A DNA stretch of 64,000 nucleotides from Posidonia oceanica (taxonomy: Eukaryota; Streptophyta; Magnoliopsida; Alismatales; Posidoniaceae). This document shows, one piece after another, positions 10,167 to 20,466 of this stretch (position 1 is the first letter of the stretch; every line of letters begins with the position of its first letter). Location: positions 30,065,001-30,129,000 of the forward strand of contig JAZBRS010000023.1 of the NCBI GenBank assembly GCA_037176725.1. Reading direction: 5' to 3'. The translations under genes and the position numbers were made by a program. The notes below the pieces were generated by a model that saw nothing but the letters and a program-made list of their open reading frames with translations, was not told the origin of the DNA and made no database searches.

Positions 10167-10721
10167 TTGATACTCCTCCTTGACGAGCCTGTGCACCACG
10201 TCGCACCGGCTCGACAGGGATCGCAGCCTAAGGGAAGACGAGGTCGCCGCTCTGAGAGCGACTACGCTCCCCTAGTTGCATCATTGAGCGTTGTTTTCCC
10301 TAAGGTCTTACCATATCTAAGGCTCCTACAAACCCGTCCACCACCGGACCCACTGCCATGGTGGTTTGATGCGGGCTCGTACTGTGATTATCATCGAGCC
10401 GCAAGACACTCGACCGATGGCTACCACACTCTCCGAGACGTTATTCAGGACCTGATTGGCAGGGAGGCTGAGTGCGTGCAGGGGACAGCCTCGGCACCCC
10501 TAGCACCACCAACTCAACCTGACCCGTTCGTCTCCCCCTCTTCTAGGTGCGCAACCTCTCGGGATGCGGGAACCTCAGGGACCAATCCCTTCCCTCTTGT
10601 CCTTGCTAACTCCTTTTCCTCCTTGATGGATCCTCCTGATCACATCGGCTTGACATCATCTCTGGCTCCTTTGGCTGTCCCATCTCCTCAGTCTCCCATC
10701 TCTTTGGTTCAGTCGGAATAG
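10167..10721 (+). pseudogene. A second gag tail
   Basis: A 184-codon frame resembling the C-terminal part of D's gag: both have VHHVAPAR, then a basic GRRGRR-like stretch, a PPPDPLPWW segment and a knuckle followed by TLRDVIQDLI. The knuckle reads CDYHRAARHSTDGY, so the last Cys of CX2HX4HX4C is Tyr. After it comes a Pro/Ser-rich tail. Because A already has one gag tail with a knuckle just upstream, this second one suggests a chimera or duplication of the gag 3' end. No protease or reverse transcriptase follows. Confidence 0.6.
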
Positions 10722-10879
10722 TTTTGCAAGAATGAGAGAGCACGTGACCAGAGTCGCCAGGGCAGTGCCGGCAGCACGATAGTGGATCCAGCACCTCCAT
10801 CTTGAGGTGGCTGTTGGGTAAGTCCCTCTTACCTTTTCCTTTTCTTGCATGCATTGTCTTTTGTTTTGTTTTTGCGTTT

Positions 10880-11180
10880 CGCGCATTATCAAAACCCCTG
10901 AAAAATATAAAAACCTTCAAAAACCAAAAGCATGCACTCTCATTTCTTGCATGCGCATTTTACTTCTTGCATCTTGGAAAGAGGCCAAAAACAACAAAAA
11001 ATCAAGATATGCAAAACTACAAAAACATGTTTTCTCCTTCTGCCAGTTTTTGATTTTATGTTTTCCCAAGCAAAAAACCATAAAAAATACAAAACACATG
11101 CAAAATCCAAAAATAAGTTTGTTCCTTCCCTTAAAATGCAAAAAACCCACAAAAATTTGCATAATCCAAAAAATTGGCTT
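10880..11180 (+). other. A-rich tract after A gag
   Basis: Sense-strand A-rich sequence with repeated CCAAAAA and ACAAAAA words and few T runs, at the point where pol would start in an autonomous element. Equivalent tracts follow the gags of B (37190-37310) and D (minus strand, about 52690-52370). Frames crossing it are not credible genes. Confidence 0.6.
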
Positions 11181-12552
11181 TGGACAGCAAGTAGCACCGA
11201 GAGCATGTCAAGCATCAACTGTCTCAGGCAGAATTTACCCGGGCGGTGCCATCTCTTTGAATGTGGCCACAGCGTGAGACTGAGAGCAGAACAGAGCATC
11301 TCGCTGAGCTTCAAAACTCCAGAAGCGAGATCCACCTTACCAAGAGAGTCCATCAAACATGGAGAGGATCAAAGCAGAGCAGAGCATAGCTAGAGACTGC
11401 CTGTACACATTGCAGAGGCTGAAGGTGTACGCCGACCAGTCGAACTCTCAACGCCTCACCCGGGACCGCTACCCCAAGAGGACGAAGTCATGCATATCCA
11501 AAAGAATAGAGATCATGTGAGCAAAAAATATGATAACATGATATGCATGCTGAGCACAAAAGAAAAATGAAGAAAGAAGTTGAAGAAAGAAGGCACTCAT
11601 GAGAGGAGTGACTCGGACGAGCATCGAAGCCCCCTCAACTTTCAACTCCAAGCACCACATTGCCAACTGCACAGGAAACCTTATTTGGAGGACCTGGCCC
11701 CACCCTCCGAGCGAAGCAGCACGCTCCAATCCCTTGTACAGATAACAACTCTTCATCCCTGGCAGGCTAGATGCAACTCCAATCACTCAAGAGGGGAAAA
11801 GAAATATCTACCCGTGAGCGTCAAAAGCAGTAGTCGGTCCCCGAGGAAATAAGATGGAGGCTATGAAGCTACATCCAACGCTTCTGCTACCCACAGGCAG
11901 CCAAAGGCTATACTCTGCAAAGCTAAGGCCTCATCCTAAACCAAGAGTGAAAAGAGAGCCACCGACCACAACTCGGCATGGCGTCGCTCGAGGATCGAGT
12001 CTCCTGAGCCAGAAAATGCAGAAGCACCCTCATGGCACAGCTGCTTTGAGTCCAAAGCTACCAAAACATGCATGCTGTAATATATTTTTATCTTTCCTTC
12101 TCTCTGTTTTCGAAAATCGAAGCCAAGGATGAACACTTTTGCCTGCCTAGCTCAAAGGCTCTACGCTTTTCAAATTTTGCCGCCCACCGCGTTGGGTAGG
12201 TCCGTGATGACCGGCATGTCCCTTGTTTGTCACTCTGTGACGCTACATCGCATGCCCACGCTGAGACCATTGCACACCCGCCACGATGGGTCCTTGCATT
12301 CGCTCCTCCTTGCATCGGGTTGGCAGCCCTAACTGCTCGGTTGACGTCCGTTAAAATGTCAGCATCGGGCTGGTACTCCTAACTACTCGGTTGGCAAGTA
12401 CGTTAGTCTTGTCTCCACTTTGCATTTCGGTACCAAGGGCGCTTCGACTGTCCCTGGTATCCTTTCTGATACCAGGGGCATCTTTTCTGCCGCACTGTGG
12501 TATCGCTCCTTCATCTTTCTCCACGCCGACGCCCCTGTTCGTCTCGGGTCTA
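11181..12552 (+). other. A noncoding 3' region, first part
   Basis: No gene seen. It is recognisably related to D's minus-strand 51200-52340 (for example the AGCAGAACAGAGCATCTCGC segment near 11285). From about 12180 it carries a dispersed motif GGCAGCCCTAACTG with GACGTCCGTTAAAATGTC nearby, also found at about 13130, 14860 and, inverted, in D near 50820-51200. Confidence 0.6.
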
Positions 12553-13003
12553 TCGCCCTCGATTGATAGGACCATAAACTATCGCTCCCGGTTGATAGGA
12601 CCGTAAACTATCGCTCCTGGTTGATAGGACCGTAAACTATCGCTCCCGGTTGATAGGACCGTAAACTATCGCTCCTGGTTGATAGGACCGTAAACTATTA
12701 TCGCTCCCAGTTGATAGGACCGTAAACTATCGCCCCCGGTTGATAGGATTGTAAACTATCGCTCTTGGTTAATAGGACCGTAAACTATCGCCCCCGGTTG
12801 ATAGGACCGTAAACTATCGCCCTTGGTTGATAGGATCGTAAACTATCACCTCCGGTTGATAGGACCATAAACTATTACTGCCCCCGGTTGATAGGACCGT
12901 AAACTATCGCTCCCGGTTGATAGGACCGTAAACTATCATCCCCGGTTGATAGGATCGTAAACTATCGCGCCTGGTTGATAGGACCGTAAACTATCGCTCC
13001 CGG
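12553..13003 (+). repeat. 29-bp tandem array in A 3' region, about 15 copies
   Basis: Fifteen copies by eye, built around CTCCCGGTTGATAGGACCGT then AAACTATCG. Each copy contains the dyad CTATC-N9-GATAG. Copies differ at a few positions, mostly C/T. Tandem repeats in this position are known in Tat/Ogre elements. Confidence 0.93.
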
Positions 13004-13213
13004 ATGACATCCGTCAAACTGTCTGGCGTTCTTTCCCAGTGCCAGGAGCGTTTTAGCCGCCCCTGGTATCATCTGTTTGATACCAGGGGCATCTTTTTTC
13101 GCTGCCTTTGGTATCCTGCCCTCATCTCCTCCGGGCTGGCATCCCTAACTGTTCGGCTAACACTCGTTACAATGTCTGGCTTTTCTTGATGCCAGGAGCG
13201 CTTCTGCTACCAT

Positions 13214-14835
13214 GAGGTTGTAGATATCCCATTTTTGCATTTCCCAGAGTTCATAGAGGACAGGAACTTTTGAGGCTCCCAGATCACATAACTAAGGCTT
13301 AATAACATATTTTTCCGGAGTTTTCATGATTTGCTTAAAAAGAATGCTTGATTTTACTTGACTCAAGGTTGTTGGCTGTGGCATAGCTAACGCACTCAGA
13401 CTCGTGGCAAGTCCGAGTACCTTGAGCACACTTTATCCCACTCAAATCCGTGGCAGATTTGAGTTAAAGAAGATGTTTTTATGATTTCGTGAGATCTCTG
13501 AAGTTTTTCGGGCTTTTATCAAGTTTTCTGGATCAAACTTAAAAGATAGGGTTAAAAATACAAAAGACTTAGCTAGTTGCCTCCCAGAGCGGTGACACTG
13601 CCAGACGCCTTTCAGAGAGGCGACTGGACTGTGTAGGTGCCTGTGTGACAGGCGACTAGCACCATTTCTCTCTCTCCAGCTTAATATCAATATCCTGGGC
13701 ATTAATATAATATACGGGAATTTTATAAGCAATTATAATATTTTTCCGTAAATTATTGATATTTATGTAATTTTCTAGCAATTAATATATGGTATAATAC
13801 ATATATCATAAATAAAATAATCAAAGAACAATCTAGAAAATCCTAGGTGGCTTTAAAACAAATATCTTGATTTTTAACACGTTTTAATGTGCTAATTAAA
13901 TCCCTAAAAATCGTAAGCCAATCCCTTAGAATCTCCTAAAAATCAGAAACAAATATTTTAGTTGCTTGGAATAGTGTAGCAGCTAGGCGCCACTATATGC
14001 GGCGACTAGCTGACCTGAACTCCGCTGACCTGGTCACGCGGTGTTTCCCCGGCATTTTTCACTATCTTTTCGGGAGATATTTATCCTAGTCGCCTCCCTA
14101 TGCGGCGACTAACTCTAAAAATCAGTTTTCTTTTAGAAACTTCTAGAACCTTTTTAGGTCTAAGCCACCCATGTCCCACGAACCTATAAAAAGGCTCCGT
14201 GAGTCAGCACACGAGGGGGGCCAATTTTAGGGTTTAAGGAGGCAATTTTATGATTTTTAGGGTTTAAGGAGGCCAAATAGAGAGAGAGAGAGAGTCATCT
14301 TCTAAGAGAGAAACCCTAGCCTCCATTATCGATCTCAGAGATCACCACGTCCCAACTTCGATCCTAGAGATCTCGAGCCTAGCCGGAGCTCCGACTGTGC
14401 CTCTACTTCCTCATTCCACTGCATACAGCACGAGGGTGAATGGAGTATCTTCTTCTAATCTTTTTTCATTTCATATTGCATTCCTTAAAATAGGACCCAT
14501 AGCATATGTATGCGGGGAACAACCTTCGGTTAGTATTAGATTCATTTGTTCATATTATTCTCTGTCTTTTCTTATTATCATTTACTACACACAAACTTAT
14601 CTAGATCTCTTATTTTTGTTTGTTTTGAAGGAAAAGGAAAACACTCACGTAACACGAGGAAGCCACTGGACGACATCCTGCCGTCGATCCAGTGAACCGA
14701 GTACCCACATCATCTACATCTCCCTAGGTGCCTTGTCCGCCCATTGATAAGTGGAGATCACAACAAAGTTAACGATGTCGTGGAAGCGTTGTTATCTTCA
14801 TCCAAACACCCCCCATAATCCACATCCACAGAGGT
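13214..14835 (+). mobile_element. Solo LTR of the B family inserted in A
   Basis: The LTR runs 13219-14830, begins TGTAGATATCCC and ends CCACA, with exact GAGGT duplications at 13214-13218 and 14831-14835. It is clearly related to B's LTRs but longer (1612 versus ~1430 bp) and diverged. It has a TATA box (TATAAAAAG, 14185-14193), a (GA)n run near 14280 and GGCGAC-type dyads. No internal region remains, so the element was lost by LTR-LTR recombination. Confidence 0.92.
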
Positions 14836-15956
14836 ATCGTTCCTTTCCTTTCGGGCTGGCAGCCCTAACTGCCCGGACGGCAAGCGCGTTAGTCTTGTTT
14901 GGTGCCCCTCTTTGCGTAAGTTTGGATTAGCTGCAAACTTGTCGCACGTCATCACATTGCATCCTTTTAGCATTTCTTTGCATCTCATGACATTGCATGC
15001 ACAATATTAGCTTCCATACACATTGCATTTCAGTGCATAACATTGCAATACATTGCATTCTCATTGCGCTGCTACTCCCTGTGGTCATTACACCAACTCC
15101 CGCATTCCTCTTTTCCGGACATTGCGTGCTTAGGAAATCGAACCCCTGGTTCGTGCATTGCTTAAAGTGGTATCTTCAGCATCCCACGGCTTCCTTACAG
15201 CCAGCCAGCTTAAGATGACACTCGCGGTAGTGCACGGTCAGGATCGCTTCCATGGCATTATGTGTCCGACATCGCATGCACAACCACAGCATCTTGTATT
15301 CAACATTTGCATCGCCTTCGCTTGGAGAAAAGCTCAGTGAATGGCACCCTCGCGCTAGAGCTCACCGCTCAGCGCACTTCGTCGTCTGGCCTTCCTTTCT
15401 GTATTTCCCAGCGACCTTTTGCATTGCATTTTCTGCCACACTATCACGTGCATGCATCGCCCGCGTTCCCCCCAGTGGAGTACAGCGCAACGAGCATTAG
15501 CATCGCATCAGCATCATTGCACGACATCAGCATCACATGCTAGATAGTTGCATTTACATCACACTTTCCAGGTATCCTCTGTAGAGTCAGCAACAACATC
15601 GCATAACATCGCATCTCATACACAGCATCTGCATCGCCTTCGCTTGGAGCAGTGCTTAGCGAACGGCACCCCCGCGTTTGAGTCGTACCCTGCTCAGCGC
15701 ACAGCATCATACATCGCATCATCCACCTCGCACACGCATGCCTCGCCCACGTCCCCACCAGTGGATTTCAGCGCGGTGAGCATTAGCGTAGGCATTCGCA
15801 TCTGCACCAACATTCGTATCGTGGCAACGAGTCACGACTTTCGGTGCATCTGCCGAATAAGTGACTCACGCCAACAGCAACATCTGGCTCTCACCGGCAT
15901 CAAGTTGGGTGTCTTGTCAACCCTGAGCCACGGTCTCGCTTCACTTGACCTTGCTT
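14836..15956 (+). other. A noncoding 3' region, last part
   Basis: No gene seen. A module with GCATCGCCTTCGCTTGGAG occurs at about 15306 and 15632. Related sequence is in D on the opposite strand (49200-50150). The end matches D right up to the PPT. Confidence 0.6.
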
Positions 15957-15969
15957 AGGGAGGGGCATC
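15957..15969 (+). promoter_or_regulatory. Polypurine tract of A
   Basis: AGGGAGGGGCATC sits immediately before TGTAGACA of the 3' LTR. It would prime plus-strand synthesis. D has the same tract in inverse orientation at 49198-49210. Confidence 0.85.
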
Positions 15970-18900
15970 TGTAGACACTCCATGTTGAACCAAAATCCTA
16001 ATCCCTATTCCAATTCCCCATTTTAAACCCATGCAATCACCATTTTAAATCTCCATTTCTAAACCCTAATTCCCCCTTTTTTCAACCCAAGTCCACTTGG
16101 TCCAACCTAAGCCCAACCCCTTTTATTTCTCTTTTATTCCAACACAGCCTCATCCCACTGCAAAGCCCAATGCCCCTTCCATCTTTTTCAATTCTCGTTT
16201 TATTTCAGCCCATGTCCGGGCCCAACACTTTCTTTCATTTCATTTTCTCCCTTCTTCAATCAAACAGAACAAAGAATCAGAGGCTGCACGATTTCTTCTC
16301 AGCCTTCTTCACATTTTTGGCAGCAGCATCTCCACACCAAAACCCTAACACCCACGACCTCTGCAGATATCCTGCCCTCATCTCCTCCTTGGCCGTCGAT
16401 GTGGATCTGAAACCCTAGCACCAACAGCATCCTATCCTCCTCCACCTCAATAAAACAGTGTTTTCTTCCATTTCTTCGGCTGGCTGGCAATTCCATTCCT
16501 TCAGCCCCCCGGGACAATTGGCTTGCTTCCCCACAGTCCCTCCTTGCTCCTCACGCTCTTTGGCTCTCCTCCTTCGCGTCCCAAGCCACAGCTCACCAGT
16601 AGTCTCCTCTCCTTGCACCCAAATCCACCTTCACTCACAGAGAGCGCCCACTGGACCTCCTTGCTTCCTGGGTGACTCCTCTGCATCACCACGCCTCCAG
16701 CAACCTCCTCCGCAGCCAAACAACGCCTCTGGACTCACCAGTTGCCCTTGCGACCTCTGCATTGGGTCGTCTTCTCCGGCGAACCCAACCGCTGCAACTC
16801 GGCTGCATCGCTTCGCGGTGCCCCGCTCGAGCCTCCGCGAGCTTCACCGGAGCTCCCACGACTGAGCCCAACACCACAGACCCCCCGTCGTTGCGCCCAG
16901 CATCGCCGCAAACTAGAGCTTCAGCGCTGCGACCCACCGACGTCATCAGAGCCATCCGAGCATCGTCACGGCCGAATAACATCCCCCTCACCCTTGGTGG
17001 ACCTCCCTCTAGCTTCCGGACCCCTTCCCTGGGCCCAAAGTCCTCTGCCGACCTCTGGAGATTCTCTCTTCTTCGGCTCTGGCAGAGCTTGGCGCGACTC
17101 CGGCGAGCCACCAGCGCCTCCACAGTGCCAACCTCGGCCTCTTCTCCGCTGCCACACCTCCGCCGGACCACCCTCTCGCCTTCCCTGCCGCCGCCGAAGC
17201 CCGGACGCGCCTCCATCTCACCAGCAACCAACCTCGCCGGCGATTTCTTCGTCTCAGGTGAGCATCTACTGTTCATTTATTTAATTTGATTTCATTTAAA
17301 GTTTAATGCATGAAACTATATTTGGATTTAGCTGCATTACGTTTTAGTCCTTTTTTGCACTTTTATTGCATACGGGTCCTGATGTGATTTAGATTTCATT
17401 TAAATCATGTTTTAAATCATATTGCATTCATGTTGCATTAATATTAAGTCTGGCATTTTAGTTTTATTACATCTGAGTCCTGCTTGCATTGCATTTGCAT
17501 TTAAATCACTTTTAAAACCTTATTGCATTATGTTAAAACCCTGCATTATAGTTTTATTACATTTAGGTCCTGCATACATGTATTTAAATCATATCTGAAA
17601 TCATATTGCATTGAAATAAAACCCAGCTAGTTAATTTCTTTGCATGTAGGTCCTGACTAGGCTTAGATTTCATTTAAATCAGCATTTAAATGATATTGCA
17701 TTACTGTTAAGTCCTCTAGTTTGGCATATTTGCATGTCAGTCCCTCATGCATGCATTTAATCATTTAAGTGAGCATTTAAATCATATTGCATTGCTATTA
17801 AATCTTGCAGTTTTGCATATTTGCACATAGGTCCTTTTGCATGCATTCATTCATTTAAATCACATTTAAACTATATTGCATTTATGCTTGCATTACATTC
17901 AAGTCCTGCATTATAGTTTTACTGCATATAGGTCATGCAGTTGCACACATAGCATTCATGCCACATTGCATTTAGGTCTTGCATGTTAGTTTCATTGCAT
18001 AGAGGTCCAATCATTGCATGCATGACACTTTAGCCACATTGCAGTTAGGTCCAGTAATTTAGTTTTATTGCATTTAAGTCCAGAATCTAAGCCGTTGCAT
18101 GCATATCATTTCATGGGCATATTGCATGTTGCCCCCTGTATTTCTCCCATATTGCATCATTGGTTTTGCTGTATCTAGAACATTGTTGCATTGCATGCAT
18201 ATTGCACACATGGGCATATCGCATATAGCCCCCTACATTCTGTCATATTGCATATAGCCCCCTACATTCTGCCATTTTGCATGTAGCTCCCTACATTTTC
18301 CATATTGCATATAGCCCCCTACATTCTACCATATTGCATATAGTCCCCTACATTCTGCCATTCTGCATGTATCTCCCTACATTTTGCCATATTGCATATA
18401 GCCCCCTACATTCTGCCATATTGCATATAGCCCCCTACATTCTGCCATATTGCATATAGCCCCCTACATTCTACCATTTTGCATGTAGCCCCCTACATCT
18501 TGCCATATTGCATGTAGCTCCCTACATTTTGCCATATTGCATACAGACCCCTACATTTTGGTCGTATTGCATTTAGACCCTGCACTTGGCCCCTCTTGCA
18601 TTAGTGGGCCACTGTACTCATTCATTGCATCATAACTTGCATTATATGCATTGTTTTCTCGATCTGTCTCCTCGAGCATATAGATTAGGCTTTATCGGTC
18701 GATTTCCCCATTGCTTGTCGCATCCTTGCATTGTATGATTTTCCGTCGGTGTTTTGTTTTCCCCTTTGCATGTCGCATCCTTGCATTGAATGGTTTTCCT
18801 CCGACGTTTTGTTTCCCGCCTGCATTGCATATAGGGCGATGATGATTACTGTCTGGAGTTCTTACGAACCAGGGCCCGCCCTGTTCGGAACCCTGACAGC

Positions 18901-19414
18901 GCTACTGAGCACATAGATTGCATGTTTTGTTTTCCCTCATGCATCATGACATCTTAAGCATACATTTAAGCATATATAAGCATTCATGGCATAGCATAGC
19001 ATTCATTCCGCACATGCGAGCGAGATTAGCCTAGAAAGACTGCTCCTCGGGCGTGTCGGGGGTGCCAAATACCTTCCCCGCACGTAACAAGAGTCCGTAC
19101 CCTTTCTCTTGGCTCGCTAGGACCATTGTGTCTACATCCATTGGTACGAGTCACACATTTAGCATCATATTGCATGCATATCATTGTTTCTCCCTAGTTT
19201 TCCTCGTCTTCCGGCTCTTTTTCTCAATTAGACTTGGTGGCGACTCCGTTTTTACTCTTTATCTTTTTATTTCCCTTATCGTCATTGTATTGGTGTGTTT
19301 TCCTCGAGTCGAACTCTCCTCGGATCCATCGTTAGCCGTGGCTTTCTTTCTCCTCGATCGGGTGCCTGTGAGCTTTGGCAGTGGCCCCCGCGTCGTACGC
19401 GAGAGACGGTTACA
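15970..19414 (+). repeat. Element A 3' LTR
   Basis: 3445 bp, nearly identical to 4418-7868. The main differences are in the first 25 bases and around 19325-19405. It ends GGTTACA at 19414, followed by the GTCAG duplication. Confidence 0.93.
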
Positions 19415-20466
19415 GTCAGGATAGAGCTGACATTGGCTGCTAGAAAAGCTTTCTTAGGCACATTCGTGGTTCTCTTTTGAGTGCACATGTCCTTAAGATA
19501 TTTGGCATATGTAGGGACCTGTTGGATTGCATCTAAGAGAGGAATATTTACCTTAACTTGCCTAAACACCTCTAATATCTTTTCCATTTGTGCAGATTCC
19601 TTTTTATTTTTGAGCCTATTAGGAAATAGAGCAATGGATTTTTGCATAGGCTCAATAGGTGACTCATTAGAGGGCCCAACATGTTTATTGGGTTCTTCAG
19701 AATTCTCAGGCTCCTCAGACTGGACTGATTGGGATTGGACTGGTGTAGTCGAGTCAAAAGGTGAGTCCTTCTGAATCCTAACAGCATGATCAGGCATGAC
19801 AACATGGTTGTCTACTTGTTTTCCAGATCTTAATATAACGACTGCATTAACCTGGTTGACCTGGTCATCTTGAATCACATGAACCTACCCTTGATTTGGA
19901 TTTTGGGCTTGACCTCTAGGGTTTGGTACAGGTTGGCTAGGGAAGGTTCCTTTCTCTCTCCCTCCTACCCATATGGCTAGCTGACTCAATTGCATCTCAA
20001 TTCGAGATATCAATTGCGTATTTGCAGCTATGTTGGTGTTTGTTTGAGAGTTGGCATTGAGAAGGGCCTCTACGCCTTTCTCCAGGGTGCTCATTCTCCT
20101 CTCATTGTCATTAAATCCTGGAGGTGGGTTGGGTTGTGATACTGCATTAAAGTTCTGCTGGACAGGTTGATTGGGCCTAAAATAATTTGAGTGTTGTTGT
20201 TGGCCTTGGGGGAAAGCAAAATTGTTGTTGCCGTGCTGAGGTTGCTGGTTCCAAGAAAAATTAGGATGATTCCTCCATCCTAGATTGTAGGTTGGGGCAT
20301 ATGGATCATTTCGGGACTTAACAAAGGTTGCATTTAATTGTTCAGGTCCAAAATTAGGTTGACCCCCGACTGAAGAACACTCTTCCATCACATGACCCAC
20401 CATGTGACAACCTTTACACCAAGGAACTTGGTTAGACACGTGGTTTACCTGGGCTTTCCAAAAATT
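19415..20466 (-). pseudogene. F gag, C-terminal half
   Basis: This encoded the nucleocapsid part of gag and the linker to protease. Near the start is a CX2CX4HX4C zinc knuckle (CKGCHMVGHVMEEC). It is followed by APTYNLGWRNHPNFSW, an Athila-type signature, and a Gln/Asn-rich part. After an in-frame TAG at 19885-19887 the same frame continues with VKVNIPLLDAIQQVPTYAK, the Athila gag-protease linker. It is cut at 19415 by element A; the frame on the other side at 4417 is the one expected after removing A and one GTCAG copy. The N-terminal gag domain is absent because sequence changes at about 20467 to LTR-like DNA. Confidence 0.85.

Larger units (their letters stand above)
4418..19414 (+). mobile_element. 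Element A, complete gag-only Tat/Ogre-like LTR retrotransposon
   Basis: A full-length insertion with 5' LTR (4418-7868), PBS, leader, gag-like reading frames, long noncoding 3' region, PPT and 3' LTR (15970-19414), flanked by GTCAG on both sides. The LTRs are nearly identical by eye, so the insertion is fairly recent. Its internal region is about 8.1 kb, including a 1.6 kb solo LTR inserted later. No reverse transcriptase, integrase or protease motif is visible in any frame, so it probably depended on enzymes supplied by a related element. The tRNA-Arg-type PBS and CX2HX4HX4C gag finger point to the Tat/Ogre branch. Confidence 0.88.

Noticed and set aside
12553..13003. CRISPR-like array
   Set aside because: Units are contiguous 29-bp repeats without unique spacers, in a plant retrotransposon.
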